Part shown: one piece after another, positions 1 to 9,282 of the stretch
Numbering within the stretch: position 1 is the first letter of the stretch
How the letters are laid out: every line of letters begins with the position of its first letter
Source: Ischnura elegans
Taxonomy: Eukaryota; Arthropoda; Insecta; Odonata; Coenagrionidae
Reading direction: 5' to 3'
DNA length: 64,000 nt
Assembly (NCBI RefSeq): GCF_921293095.1
Contig: NC_060252.1
Coordinates: forward strand, 44,392,881 to 44,456,880
Made by a program: the position numbers and the translations under genes
Notes under the pieces: model-generated
What the model saw: the letters and a program-made list of their open reading frames with translations, nothing else
Database searches by the model: none
Told to the model about the DNA's origin: nothing

Positions 1-350
1 CGTTTCATAGCTACATATTTCTTCTCTTTTACATCCTTTATAGCCTGTCCTACGTAACTCATTCGGGGCCGTCCCTTGCTATTTTTCCCTTCCACTTGTC
101 CTTCAACGATAGTCTTCATCAGGCCATCGTGCCTCAAAATGTGGCCAACTAAGTTGTCCCGTCCCCTGCTTAAGGTTTTTAGGAGGTTTTTTTCTCCCAC
201 TCTTCTTAGCACTTCCTCGTTACTTACACGGTCAATCCATTTTATCTTCATCATTCTTCGGTAGCACCACATTTCGAATGCTTCCACTCTTGACTTCTCT
301 GCTGCTGTCATAGTCCAAGCCTCGCTTCCATAAAGAAACATACTCCAAAT
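1..350 (-). pseudogene. RTE-type non-LTR reverse transcriptase, C-terminal fragment
   Basis: The minus strand is open throughout this stretch and reads as the C-terminal part of an RTE/BovB-like endonuclease-reverse transcriptase. In order it shows FLYGSEAWTM, VEAFEMWCYRRMMKIKW, DRVSNEEVLRRVGE, LVGHILRHDGLMK and GRPRMSYVG, the conserved post-palm block of that family. The frame has no stop and leaves the window at its left edge. Homology ends abruptly near 350, so the upstream palm and endonuclease domains are absent here. It is a truncated copy, not a host gene. Family call is from motif recognition. Confidence 0.8.
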
Positions 351-753
351 AAAATCTACAAGTAAGAAAAGTATTTCTAAGGCGATTTACAATGGGAAAA
401 TATTCTAAATAGTCACCAGATGGTAGCTGCTGTCAGGTACACCATCTGGCCAAAAACTTGCAAAAAAACTCATAAGATAGCCGCAGGATCAAAAGATAGA
501 TATCACTATGCATTCTGCGTGCTGGTACGCTTGAGGTGTTATGGCCAGCTTCAGGCCGCATACCAGCACGCTTGCGAATGCGAATGGTTCTAGACAACAG
601 TTTCGCTGGAACTTCGACCTGAAGACGCTGGCAGCAGTGCCAGTGATACTGTTGCCTAAAATCAACATAAAATGGTGTAATTAAAGTTCACATTAAAAAA
701 TGATGTAAAATGAATTTATACTCTCTATAAACATTTTTCTATCCATGTTTCAG
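351..753. other. non-coding; short inverted repeat
   Basis: No gene seen. A small imperfect inverted repeat (CGTGCTGGTA near 519 and TACCAGCACG at 561-570) is present. The text near 612-655 (CCTGAAGACGCTGGCAGCAG) resembles a phrase near 50127, so both may be repeat remnants. The end of this interval is the polypyrimidine tract and CAG acceptor (751-753) of the next exon. Confidence 0.4.
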
Positions 754-1008
754 CTATACATCGAGCTGAGCGCACCTTACATGAATGAGAATTTCAAGCA
801 TGGGGATGCAACAAATGACTACGTCAATGCCTTGCAGCAAAATAATTCTGAATACATTCAACCTGAGGCTCAAAGTTCAACCTTTTACATGAATATGAAC
901 ATCAAGTCATTGGAAAGTGAGCATCAGGAGCCACCAAAATCAGTTTTGTTCAGAAAAATGGATTCTACTGTATCCGAGGACTCGGAATACCTGTCCATGA
1001 CAAAATAG
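754..1008 (+). CDS. terminal exon of a receptor tyrosine kinase (C-terminal tail)
   Basis: A good acceptor (pyrimidine-rich tract then CAG at 751-753) opens an 84-codon frame that ends at TAG 1006-1008. The protein begins LYIELSAPYMNENF and carries closely spaced tyrosine motifs: YMNE (Grb2 SH2 type), DYVNAL, SEYIQP, FYMNM (PI3-kinase p85 type YxxM) and a final EYLSMTK. A tail with several SH2 docking sites and no catalytic motif is what follows the kinase domain in FGFR- and PDGF/VEGFR (Pvr)-class receptors; the opening YIELSAP resembles the post-kinase YLDLS of FGFRs. The rest of the gene must lie left of the window. Kinase identity is inferred from tail motifs only. It is the best candidate for a real host exon here. 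Confidence 0.6.
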   Translation, partial: LYIELSAPYMNENFKHGDATNDYVNALQQNNSEYIQPEAQSSTFYMNMNIKSLESEHQEPPKSVLFRKMDSTVSEDSEYLSMTK

Positions 1009-1348
1009 ACATGACGGACTTGACTGTGTAAACAGTTGAATGGGAGCAGCAACAAATTGGAGCCGTTGAATACGCTCACCTTGTAATCTTTTTCAGACTA
1101 ACAATATTGTACAGAAGATAATATGCGATATATATTATTTTAATAAGTAAATAATGGGCACCTTTGATTGAGTCAATTCACCCCACCCTTTTCCTTGATT
1201 TTTCCCCATGAACAGGTACTAAATTTGTATCGAGGCAACGTCAGAGCCGAACGATTCCAATATTTCTAGTTTCCGCGTTTATGGCTATGCTCATGCCAAT
1301 TCAGCGATTCCACAGAAGTTCATGACATTGCTAGTGCCTTTGAGCTAT
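1009..1348. other. probable 3'UTR and intergenic DNA
   Basis: AT-rich, no open frame. Variant poly(A)-like signals (AATAAG, AAATAATG) occur near 1140-1155. This probably contains the 3'UTR of the kinase-tail exon. Confidence 0.3.
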
Positions 1349-2246
1349 GGCCCTTTTCAGAAGGGACGGCTTTTCGCCGGCCGCCGGCCACGGCACGGCG
1401 CCACGCCTTTACATAACCATAGGTAGCTATGGATGTCTTCAGACGAGTCGAATCGCGCCGTGGACGGCCGCCGTGGTATCCACGTCTCCCATTTCAATCC
1501 GGCCCGGCGTACGCCGTCCACGGCGTGAAATAAACACTGTGGTGTATTGGAATGTTCAGACGCGTCGACTTCTGCCGTCCGCCGTGTAGTCCTATAGAAT
1601 TCAGAGTTGCGTGATCAGTGAAGAAATACGGACATGAATAATATTTCATCGTTCCCATATTTTAAATTGGGTTTTTGTACGAGATGGGAGATATTGTAGT
1701 AGACGCTGAGCTCCTTATTTCTCTTGTTACGGATAGACCCATTCTATGGGATAAGAGTTTGGAAGGATATAAATCCACGACAGAAAGTAGTGCAGCATGA
1801 AGAGAAGTTTTCCTGGAACTGAACCCTGGATTCAACATCATGAATGCCGAAAAAATGGATAAATATGGTAAGTATAAGTATTCTATTAATATCGAACACC
1901 GCACAGATAATTACAAAGAAATACCGGTGCTTGGCGATTGGACTGATGAATAAACTCTTGTTGTTAGACGATTGGTATGACATTCTGGAGCATGGAAGTG
2001 GAAGGGACTGTTTTTCTACCGAATCCAAGTCATGCAATTATGTGAGCGATATGTCCATTAGCTATCAGCCTATCTAGAGCTAATCATTTATTAAAATGGA
2101 GAAATAGAGAAAAAAGGCTAAAATATGCGTATTCTATTAAGTAAATAATAAGACTAACGATATACGCAAAAATAGTCCATATGACTATATGTACACGGCG
2201 GCCGGCGAAAAGCCCGTCTGCCCGAAAGTCCCGTCTGAAAGGGGCC
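1349..2246. mobile_element. 0.9-kb non-autonomous DNA transposon with GC-rich terminal repeats
   Basis: The left end (GGCCCTTTTCAG, 1349) and the inverted right end (GGCCCCTTTCAGACGG, ending 2246) match, and the match continues to a shared CTTTTCGCCGGCCGCCG block (about 1370-1387 and inverted at 2196-2212). The left subterminal part to about 1590 is very GC-rich and repeats TTCAGACGNGTCGA twice with CCGTGGACGGC palindromes, while the interior is AT-rich. No transposase frame is present. Short flanking bases (TAT/TAA) leave the TSD unclear. Looks like a MITE of the Harbinger type, but superfamily is uncertain. Confidence 0.6.
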
Positions 2247-2308
2247 TAAGGGCATCATGAATATGCGTCACGCTTGCTTTCTAACAATAAGTAGAAATAT
2301 TCGAATTA

Positions 2309-2530
2309 GCGCCCAGACAGCACAATCTCTTGAATACAAATTGTAATTCTCTTGTACAATTACAAGTTGTATTAATATTTGTAAAATTACTGTATTACCA
2401 TTGTGTTCCAAAACCTTGCAAACAAATCAATTGTAATACAGGACGAAAATACGAGCGAAATCCAATTTATAAAACCATTGTATTTCCCTTGTATTTCCTA
2501 TGTAAAACAAGAGAAGTACGACCAAAATTG
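2309..2530. repeat. CCCAGACAGCACA-ended degenerate repeat block
   Basis: Starts with GCCCAGACAGCACAA and continues as about 180 bp built from variants of TTGTAAT/ATTACAA in both orientations. This organisation (a CCCAG terminus followed by a degenerate, bidirectional word) looks like the subterminal region of a DNA transposon. No opposite end was found nearby. Confidence 0.35.
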
Positions 2531-2639
2531 CTTATTTTTTTAACGAAGCACTGTGCCACTATTGCAGTGAGTGAAGATGGGCAAGTTTATGGGCACACTC
2601 AAACCGGTTCAAACATTTTCTAGTTAATTTGCGATCAGA

Positions 2640-3017
2640 CTCCACACCAGTAGAAGTAGTAGAATTGGGTGCTCGGGTGCGTCGACGGCTGGGTGAATCT
2701 GCACCACTGGTCAGTCATTTGACTCAAATCGTTTATTCAAAGGGTCGTATATGCGTAATTTATTTACATAAAATAAGTAGGTACTTGTGCCTCCCGAACA
2801 AAAACCACCAATCCACTTCTTCACTCCACTCCATGGTCTCGTTGGCCACTGGTGTCTCTCCTAGACGGGTGGCCGGGTACCGGGCCCAGTCCCGGTAAAT
2901 CAGCTCCTGGCGGCTGGCGAGCTTGGCGGCTCTTTTCGGGCGCACGTAAGGAAGGGTTAGTGCAGGAGATAAGAGGGTCTTCGTAGGGCGGCCAAAGGCC
3001 TGTGGGTTTGATGGGCC
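2640..3017 (-). pseudogene. LINE 3' end remnant with adjoining minus-strand frame
   Basis: The plus-strand text at 2645-2710 (GTAGTAG..., GGGTGCGTCGACGGC, then GCACCACTGG) matches the inverted 3' tails of the I-type LINEs at 51243, 40157 and 13160, so this is a degenerate 3' end of the same group. Immediately upstream on the minus strand, a frame (about 2945-2760) reads RPKRAAKLASRQELIYRDWAR and EVDWWFLFG. I do not recognise this protein; it may be the C-terminus of a related LINE or unrelated sequence that the tail was added to. Confidence 0.4.
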
Positions 3018-3062
3018 CCGCGCCGGAGGCTCTAACCCGAAAGGTTAGAGCCTCCGGCGCGG
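3018..3062. repeat. perfect 19-bp stem hairpin
   Basis: CCGCGCCGGAGGCTCTAAC (3018-3036) is perfectly inverted at 3044-3062 with a 7-nt loop (CCGAAAG). Followed one base later by a second perfect hairpin. Confidence 0.9.
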
Positions 3063-3063
3063 A

Positions 3064-3118
3064 CAAGGGACATAGAAACCTTTGATAACTCCCTTATCAA
3101 AGGTTTCTATGTCCCTTG
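3064..3118. repeat. perfect 25-bp stem hairpin
   Basis: The 25 bases at 3064-3088 are perfectly inverted at 3094-3118 around a 5-nt loop (CTCCC). It directly abuts the 3018-3062 hairpin and sits at the junction between the minus-strand LINE tail remnant and a plus-strand LINE ORF1 remnant. Confidence 0.9.
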
Positions 3119-3259
3119 GGTAGCCCTGGCGACCACACCGGATCTCGGTGTGGCGTCCCAAATGTGTGGCTCCGTGGTGGGTGGGGAGCCCAGGGGATGA
3201 AGTTTGTATGTGCATGGAATCTGATGTTCTTCCTCCACCAAAAAGATTGCGCCCAGATA

Positions 3260-3573
3260 CGGGCGGAGGAGAAAAGTGTTTTGCAAATTCGAAACGGTTT
3301 CTGTCTATTAAATGCGCCAGATAAGGTGAAACTCTGAAAAAGGTGTCTCCCTTTTTCATCAAAAAAGCAATGCAAACGATAATTCCAGGAAAGCCAAATT
3401 CGGTCAAAAAACTAAGAAATGGTACCCTACTAAAAGAGACAGCGAATAACATTCTAGCGGAAAAATTGCTTAAAGTAGAAAAATTACACGATATCCCAGT
3501 TACAGTCGAGGTCCACCGCACTTTGTATACTTCTAGGGTTCTACTTCCACTTTCTACTTCTACTTCTCTTTGA
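3260..3573 (+). pseudogene. LINE ORF1 (gag-like) fragment
   Basis: The frame from about 3330 reads VSPFFIKKAMQTIIP, SVKKLRNGTLL and LLKVEKLHDIPVTVEVHR. This is the start of the nucleic-acid-binding gag-like ORF1 of I/Jockey/R1-type LINEs (pattern: SVxKLxNGxLLVE...LLKxxxLxxIPVxVxxHxxLNxSRG). The match stops at TLYTSRV and runs into TTCTACTTCTACTTC simple repeats at 3540-3590. It is a truncated copy on the opposite strand from the neighbouring LINE tails. Confidence 0.55.
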
Positions 3574-3799
3574 ATACTTCTACTTCTGCGCTACGACCTT
3601 AAGAAAGAGATGGCCTCCCAGGGTGTCATGGACTGTCGCAGACTGACGACGACGCGAAACGGCGAAGGTATTAATACCACCTCAGTAATCCTCACGTTCG
3701 CTTTGGATACACTCCATTGGACCTGGTACCACATCGGAGGATGTGAAAACTAAGATAAATGGCCACCGCACACAATATATGACTGAAAAAAAAACAAAT

Positions 3800-5151
3800 T
3801 AATCAGATCGAAGAAGAGTGGAGCAGGAGTGGAAGAGGTTGCAAGGCCAAAATTGTGGTGCTACAACCATTTAAGTTTCATTGAGAGGCATACGGCACCC
3901 AGGAAGAGCGTATCAAACTTGGAGTAGTAGTAATATTTTGTGTTAGGGTGCCTCGACAACTAAGGTCATTTGCACCACCGACGAATTTATAAAATTAAAA
4001 TTTTTAAAAGATGCATCAAAAGGGTATTTAAACATTCATAAGAATAAAAAGGGGAACTCAGATGATAAAAAGGTTAGAATTTAAACACTATTAATTAGCC
4101 CAGTCTCTATTAAAAACTTAATGACTCGGCTGATACTATCAGGGTCGTCTCCTAGGATGTGCCCTAGGTCTCCCCCGATGTTCATCCGATGGCGCACTGA
4201 ACGGTATTTCTCACACTCTGTCAGGAGATGTCTCACAGTAATGGGAGAGTCTTAATCATCACACAGGGGTAGAATTCTCTCTTCAGTGAAGAGGTACGAG
4301 TGGGTGAGAGCGCAGTGCCGAGTGGGCTCGGGTCCGTGGGGGCGCGACTCCCCAAAGGAAGAGATCACCCTCTTCCCCCGTGCGGGGGTATCAAACTTGG
4401 ATCCCGTGGAGCTTAACAAGGTATGCCAATGACGCTTGAAAATCAATACGTCTTTATTAGGTATAATTTGTTTTGGTGGAATTGTTTGCTTCTGCTATGA
4501 AGTAATAACACGTAAAGGTAAATTCAAGGGGCATATTTGGAACGAGTCTATTGTTTGACATCGTCCATTGACCCCGTTATTTACCATTGTTGAGCATCTA
4601 TTTTGGTTTACTGTTTACGGAAATTTGTGATCTTACGTTGTGTGCCCACTTCAATGCAGTTACTTCTGCGATATTTATGTTTTAGCTACAATTGAATTCA
4701 CGAAGGGACTTCTTCGCACTTCTGAACATTACATTAATTTATTTGTTTGTCTGTAGGAAACGCCCATTGAAATTCAATCCGGAGAGTTAGTAGATATCAC
4801 AGCAGAAGAGCAAGATGAAATTGGCACCATCCCAGTCCTCTTACTTACAGTGAAGACTCCACCTCTGCCAGCGCTGACCACTACAACATCTCCTCAAGAA
4901 GTGGTTCATCAAGAGGAGTACCGACCCCCAAGAGAAGGAGGACTGAGGAAGCAGATATAACTACCTTCCTCTTAAAGGCTTCGTCAGCCCTTGAGCAAGG
5001 GACACAGAGGAGAAACACGAAATATGAAAATTTCGGCCTATTTGTAGAGCAAGAAATTGCCGAGATAAGAGATTAAAAAAAACAGAAAGCTGCAGTGCAG
5101 AAAATTTTTGATGTATTAATGAAAGCTAAAGATGATAAGAATGATAGTTAA
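3800..5151 (+). pseudogene. Harbinger partner protein (MADF/SANT + BESS), disrupted
   Basis: The exon-1 C-terminal end reads KKSGAGVEEVARPKLWCYNHLSFIERH and then, across an insertion, VSNLDPVELNK to a donor at 4420. This is the distal MADF/Myb region typical of PIF/Harbinger partner proteins. Exon 2 (acceptor ending 4756) begins ETPIEIQSGELVDI and ends in a BESS-like helix (NFGLFVEQEIAEIRD...KIFDVLMKAKDDKNDS). The family uses this protein for DNA binding and nuclear import of the transposase. Damage: a 464-bp retro-insertion (3924-4387) inside exon 1, a frameshift near 4930 and an in-frame TAA in the BESS segment. Together with the minus-strand transposase at 5952-7038 it forms one dead Harbinger in the same convergent arrangement as 13966-18854. 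Confidence 0.7.
3924..4387 (-). mobile_element. chimeric retro-insertion: structured 5' head fused to I-type LINE 3' end
   Basis: Flanked by a 14-bp direct duplication, GTATCAAACTTGGA, at 3910-3923 and 4388-4401. Read on the minus strand it has about 70 nt of GC-rich head (4387 to about 4318) joined to roughly 390 nt of the 3' end of the same LINE as 40157-41486, ending in the ACTACTACTCC tail. The junction lies at about GGCACTGCGCTC. The head can fold (GAAGAG/CTCTTC and GGGG/CCCC stems) and recurs without the LINE at 58616-58676. The structure resembles snRNA-LINE chimaeras made by template switching, or an internally deleted LINE keeping its 5' leader. Confidence 0.75.
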
Positions 5152-5951
5152 ATATTTTTGTCTGTTTTTATTGTATAATTTTAATATACACTTTGTTACA
5201 TTTAATTTGATTGTAAAATAATTGTTTATTATATAATTTGCTTGGTGGAATCACTGTTACTTGTTCATTTCTTCAACCCTCAATGATCATTAGTTAAAAA
5301 TTCTTGAGTGTATTGTATGATTTAAGAATTTGTTTCTACTATCATCCAAGTAATCGTAGAACATCAGGTAGTAAGCTATATAAGTTGTTCAATTATTATT
5401 ATTATTATTGTTCAATTTCTGACAAGGTTTCAAAATAACTTGACTGGAAGTTCAGGAATAAACTCTGGTTCCTGAGTCTAAACTTATAGCATTTGAGTCA
5501 ATAGTCCTTCTATTTCCATGCGATGCAAGGACGCAAGTGAGTGTTGTCCTCCTTAAGACGACTCATTCAAGCAATTTCCTATACATAAACCATAGCTAGA
5601 TAAACCATCATCATAGATTTTTTAATATTGGTTCATTTTATGGCATAGTAGACCACTATCACACAATAAGGCTTGATTTGGTTCAAAAATAAAAAGCTTT
5701 ATAGCGCAAGAAGATCGTGAGTAATCGATAAAGCGAATAACACAAATGAAAAGTGAAATAATTTTTCATAGAATTGCAAAAATATTACAATCTTTACTAC
5801 CAGAAAAATCACCAACAACAAAAGAAGGAATGAAATAGAGGAATTCATTAGCACTACCTCAACCTATATGCCATTTCCCAATGGTAGAATTCCATCAGTC
5901 ACAAAATATTCGCAAAATTCATCCCTAATAGCTCTCGCATCGTTATTGTGC

Positions 5952-7038
5952 CTATTTCCACCCTGTCTTACCAAATTGACCGTCAAGTATTGGACCCTCC
6001 CTCCACATTCCAGGTATTAACCTTCCATCACTCATCACTCTATCTACCAGACCTTGAGGCAAGTAATTAGCATCCTTCTTTGATCTCAAAAAGTTGTGTA
6101 GTACTATACAGGCTAGTGTCACAATTTCCACTTTTTCAACAGAGAGATTGATACAGTTTAATAGTATTCTGAAGCGGTTCGCTAAAATACCGAAAGCATT
6201 CTCTGATGTCCGCCTTGCCCGGCTAAGGCGATAATTAAAATTTCTGTTCTGCAAACTCAGTCTCCTATCTGGATATGGTTTCATTATGTTATATTGTAGA
6301 GGAAAAGTATCATCTGCCACAATCACATGAGGGACACCGAGAACACGACCAGACAAAGCTATGTTCGGGGGTATATGCAAAGAATTTTGGCGCAATGCCT
6401 CAGCAAGGGTGCTCTCACGAAAAACACCGCCATCACTCACTCTATCATTCACCCCGACATCGATGTATAAAAATTTATACCTGGCATCTACTAATGCATA
6501 ACAGCACAATACTGTGTGAATGATATACATATGTTCATATGAAATAGAGTATATTGTACAAATTTTATCTAATTAGCTCGTTTCAAACAACTTACCTTCA
6601 AGAAATTCTTTCAGAACTTTAAATAGCTCTGCATACTTGAGGTACAAAGAGAGAAATAGTATTGTGAGCAATCCTCGTGGAGTACTGCAGACTTTTGTAA
6701 GACTCCTCAGTGGCTAAAAATCTCAGAGTCAACGCCAACCTATGTTTTGCCGAGATATATTCACGTAAAATTGTGTCTCTTTCAGATATGAGAGGAGACA
6801 CCAACTCCAGTAACTCTATAAAATTGTTGTTATCCATCCGGAGGAAGTTGGTGAAAGATTCCGGATCCTCCGTTTCCAATTCCCGGTACAGCAAGCTAAT
6901 GCTACCAGCGGCATACCTCCGGCTTAGCCATTCTCTTGACCAAAGCCTTCGACGATTTCTCCTCCGACCTTGCAGTACTGCTGCCACCACTCCTACGCAA
7001 AATGCCACTCTTGCTATATTTACGTTGTCATTATCCAT
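5952..7038 (-). pseudogene. PIF/Harbinger transposase (HARBI1-like), internally deleted
   Basis: The N-terminal part (7038-6619) reads MDNDNVNIARVAFCVG, then WLSRRYAAGSISLLYRELE and LTLRFLATEESYKSLQY, and meets a TAA after VCRAI. After a gap the C-terminal part (about 6530-5952) reads YKFLYIDVGVNDRVSDGG, VIVADDTFPL, KPYPDRRLSLQNRNFNYRLSRARR and NAFGILANRFRIL. The VADD and the Glu of SENAFG match the second and third acidic residues of the DDE triad. The expected block with NFPNCxGAxDGKH, holding the first Asp, is missing, so this copy cannot be catalytic. It pairs with the broken partner gene at 3800-5151. Confidence 0.85.
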
Positions 7039-7169
7039 CGTCGGACGAAAAACCAGATTTAATAATTGTAATGATGTATCAAATAATAATATAAAAACGT
7101 TGTTATGAGTACGGGTTTCTACGCGCTTTATCAGAGAATAGAACGCTATACGTTATTCCTTTGTCGATC

Positions 7170-7370
7170 ATGTTGACTATCGGTATTCAAGTCCATTCAA
7201 GCTTTCTGGAACAGTCTGAAAGAACGTTCAACTCGATTCAATCTGTGTTGAACAGTCACTCTTGAAAGACCGTTTCGAATTGTCTTGAATCTTCATTTAG
7301 CGTTGAAGACAACTTGTTCAAAGTTCCTAGCTAAAGACATCTCGAATAGTGTGAAAGAGGCTTTAGTTTT
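7170..7370. repeat. subterminal repeats at the outer end of the decayed Harbinger
   Basis: About 190 bp of variants of GTTCAA/TTGAA and CAGTCTGAAAG ending in GTGTGAAAGAGGCTTTAG. The inverted form CTAAAGCCTCTTTCACAC resembles Harbinger termini, so this is probably the right end of the element. I could not find the matching left end. Confidence 0.35.
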
Positions 7371-7726
7371 CATCCTTTGGCCTCCTGGTTAAGGGAAGCA
7401 TGTCATGGAGGCATTAAAATACGAAGTCGCTTATGATGATATGTGGTCAGAGCATTTAGCTGTGGACATGTTCCCAATCATCAGTAACTTTTATCACGAT
7501 TTAACATTCTTCTATTTTTGTTACATTAAATATTTAGTCACTCTTCCTATTTACATGTTTCGAAATTGAACTGCATGTGAACTTCTTGTTTCAGAAGTTT
7601 TATCTGTATACGTATACATTAATTGTGTAAGTAGTGATACTTCATTAAGAGAATTTTTCTGTGGTAAGTGTGGTGATCATTTAGATTAACATTGCGTATT
7701 TTGTTGACCTTGAAGGTGAATTTCAG

Positions 7727-8490
7727 CAAGCAGTAGGCATCGAAAGGCTGACAATTCTGCAAAAATCATGCCAGAGGGCATACCAAATGTATCAAGATGC
7801 CATTCTCAGGAAAGGCAGGGTAATAATTCCGACAAAAAATAAATAACCGGGTGAGGAATCTACGGAGGATGAAAGTTCAGCGAGAGTAAAATCAATTATT
7901 CCTTCCCCTCCAGCAATGAAAAAGAGCAATCCAGAAGCTATTGCCTCAGCCACCAAGAGTCCATCAAAATGCTGAGTGAGGAACTTGGTGATAATGTAAT
8001 GTAATGTGAATGATCTTTCACCAGATTAGATGAAATTAGGTACAGTTATCATTCCTGTTTTGACTGGATCATAATTCATCTCTTGATTTCTAGATGCAGG
8101 AAAAAGAGAGAGCATTTTAATAAAATGACATCGTTGATGGTTTGATGAACCAAACTCTCTCAATTATAATTTCTATTCCGAGCTCCATTCAAGCTTTTTC
8201 TTTTTTAGATGTAGCTGATGATGTGAGGCAAGAGATGTCTTTGTCTAGACTAGACATCCTGGAGGGAGAACTGTCTACCATCAAATCCGATATAGCTGCC
8301 ATAAAAAACACTGACTTCATTCTGAAGCTATTGCAGAAGGGAGAGCTGAGGGGGGTAGATAAAAAGGGCTGCTCATATACCCTTCCCATTCAATTGCCTG
8401 AGTTATGCAAGGAGCAGCTGATAGAAATCGAGGCAATGTCAGAGTGGATGAGCAATTTAAAAAGTACTTGCTTAGTTTTCACCGTATCTC
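7727..8490 (+). pseudogene. DUF4806-type protein gene, first part, with degraded exon copy 1
   Basis: An acceptor at 7725-7726 opens QAVGIERLTILQKSCQRAYQMYQDAILRKGR followed by an acidic/basic linker (about 7860-7975) interrupted by stops. A second acceptor (8207-8208) opens DVADDVRQEMSLSRLDILEG, ELSTIKSDIAAIK, KLLQKGELRG and LPIQLPELCKEQLIEIEAM, resembling the entry to the DUF4806 domain found in insect proteins often linked to transposons. In this copy the donor present in copy 2 is lost (CTTAGT instead of GTCAGT). Function unknown; DUF4806 assignment is from pattern memory. Confidence 0.45.
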
Positions 8491-8499
8491 TTACATATG

Positions 8500-8890
8500 A
8501 AGCTTTTTAAATTGATATATGTGTAGCAGCTGTCGAGCTGCCGTCTGGTAGTTCCCGTGGTGGCCAGCAGGTGGCACTAGGTGCACCCAGTCTTGGTGGC
8601 GCTGTAAGCCAAAACTGCCACCACAGAGAAGGCACCACGAGAGACAGAGTAGCAGTCGAAAAGCTCTCCACGGCCAGTAAACACCTTAGCAACAAGAAGT
8701 GGCGCCCTCTGGGTTTTATGTTCACCTGTACTTTAGCTGTAGATAGCAAGGTTTAAATATATTATTGTTATTCGGAACGGCGTATTCTTGGTTCGAACGA
8801 AGATCACTTCCCTCGTCCACGTACGCGCGCGCTAAATATGTTTGGAAGGAGAGAGTGAGTCCCTTATATAAATTTATTAATCAAATGACT
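8500..8890. other. unassigned spacer between duplicated exons, LTR-like in places
   Basis: No convincing gene. The text from TGTAGCAGCTGTCGAGC (8522) through TTATTCGGAACGGCG (8770) and ACGCGCGCGC (8825) has a composition unlike its flanks and could be part of an LTR or another retroelement. No second copy or target duplication was seen. Confidence 0.25.
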
Positions 8891-8976
8891 TTGTTGATGG
8901 TTAGATGAGCCTAACTATCTCCACTATAACTTTTCATTTATATTCTGAGCTTCATTCAAGCTTTGCCTTTTTCTAG

Positions 8977-9266
8977 ATGTAGCTGGTGATGAGAGGCTAG
9001 TTATGTCTTTCGCTAGACTAGACATCCACGAGGGAGAACTGTCTACCATCAAAGCTGATGTACCTGCTATAAAGAAAAACACAGATTTAATTCTGATGTT
9101 CTTGCAGCAGGGAGAGCTGAGGGGGAGAGATACAAAGGGCTGCTCATGTACCCCTCCCATGCAATTGCCTGTTTTATGTGAGGAGCAGGTGATAGAAATG
9201 GAGGCATTATTGGGACTGGATGAGCAATTTAAGAAGTACTTGGTCAGTTTTCACTTTAACTCTTAG
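8977..9266 (+). CDS. DUF4806-type exon copy 2 (tandem duplicate)
   Basis: The acceptor TTTTTCTAG (ending 8976) precedes an exon closely matching 8209-8480: same intron end, same SLxRLDI.EGELSTIKxD.xAIK, QxGELRGxDxKGCS and QLPxLCEEQxIEMEAL. This copy keeps GLDEQFKKYLV, the expected start of a DUF4806 domain, and a plausible donor (TTG|GTCAGT at about 9241). Homology between the two copies extends from roughly 8127/8888 to 8515/9275, including intron sequence, so it is a tandem genomic duplication about 768 bp apart. The downstream exon would have been separated by the solo LTR that starts at 9283. Confidence 0.45.
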
Positions 9267-9282
9267 ATGTGAAGCAAAGTTA

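Noticed and set aside
3045-3521. 158-codon minus-strand ORF
   Set aside because: It spans two perfect hairpins and is antisense to the LINE ORF1 fragment; no domain seen.
4318-4387. HDV-like ribozyme at the 5' end of the chimaeric LINE
   Set aside because: The GGGGG/CCCCC pairing needed for a P1 helix competes with the stronger GAAGAG/CTCTTC hairpin, and I could not fit the double-pseudoknot core.
8522-8850. LTR between the duplicated DUF4806-type exons
   Set aside because: A TG start is present, but no CA end with duplication could be defined.
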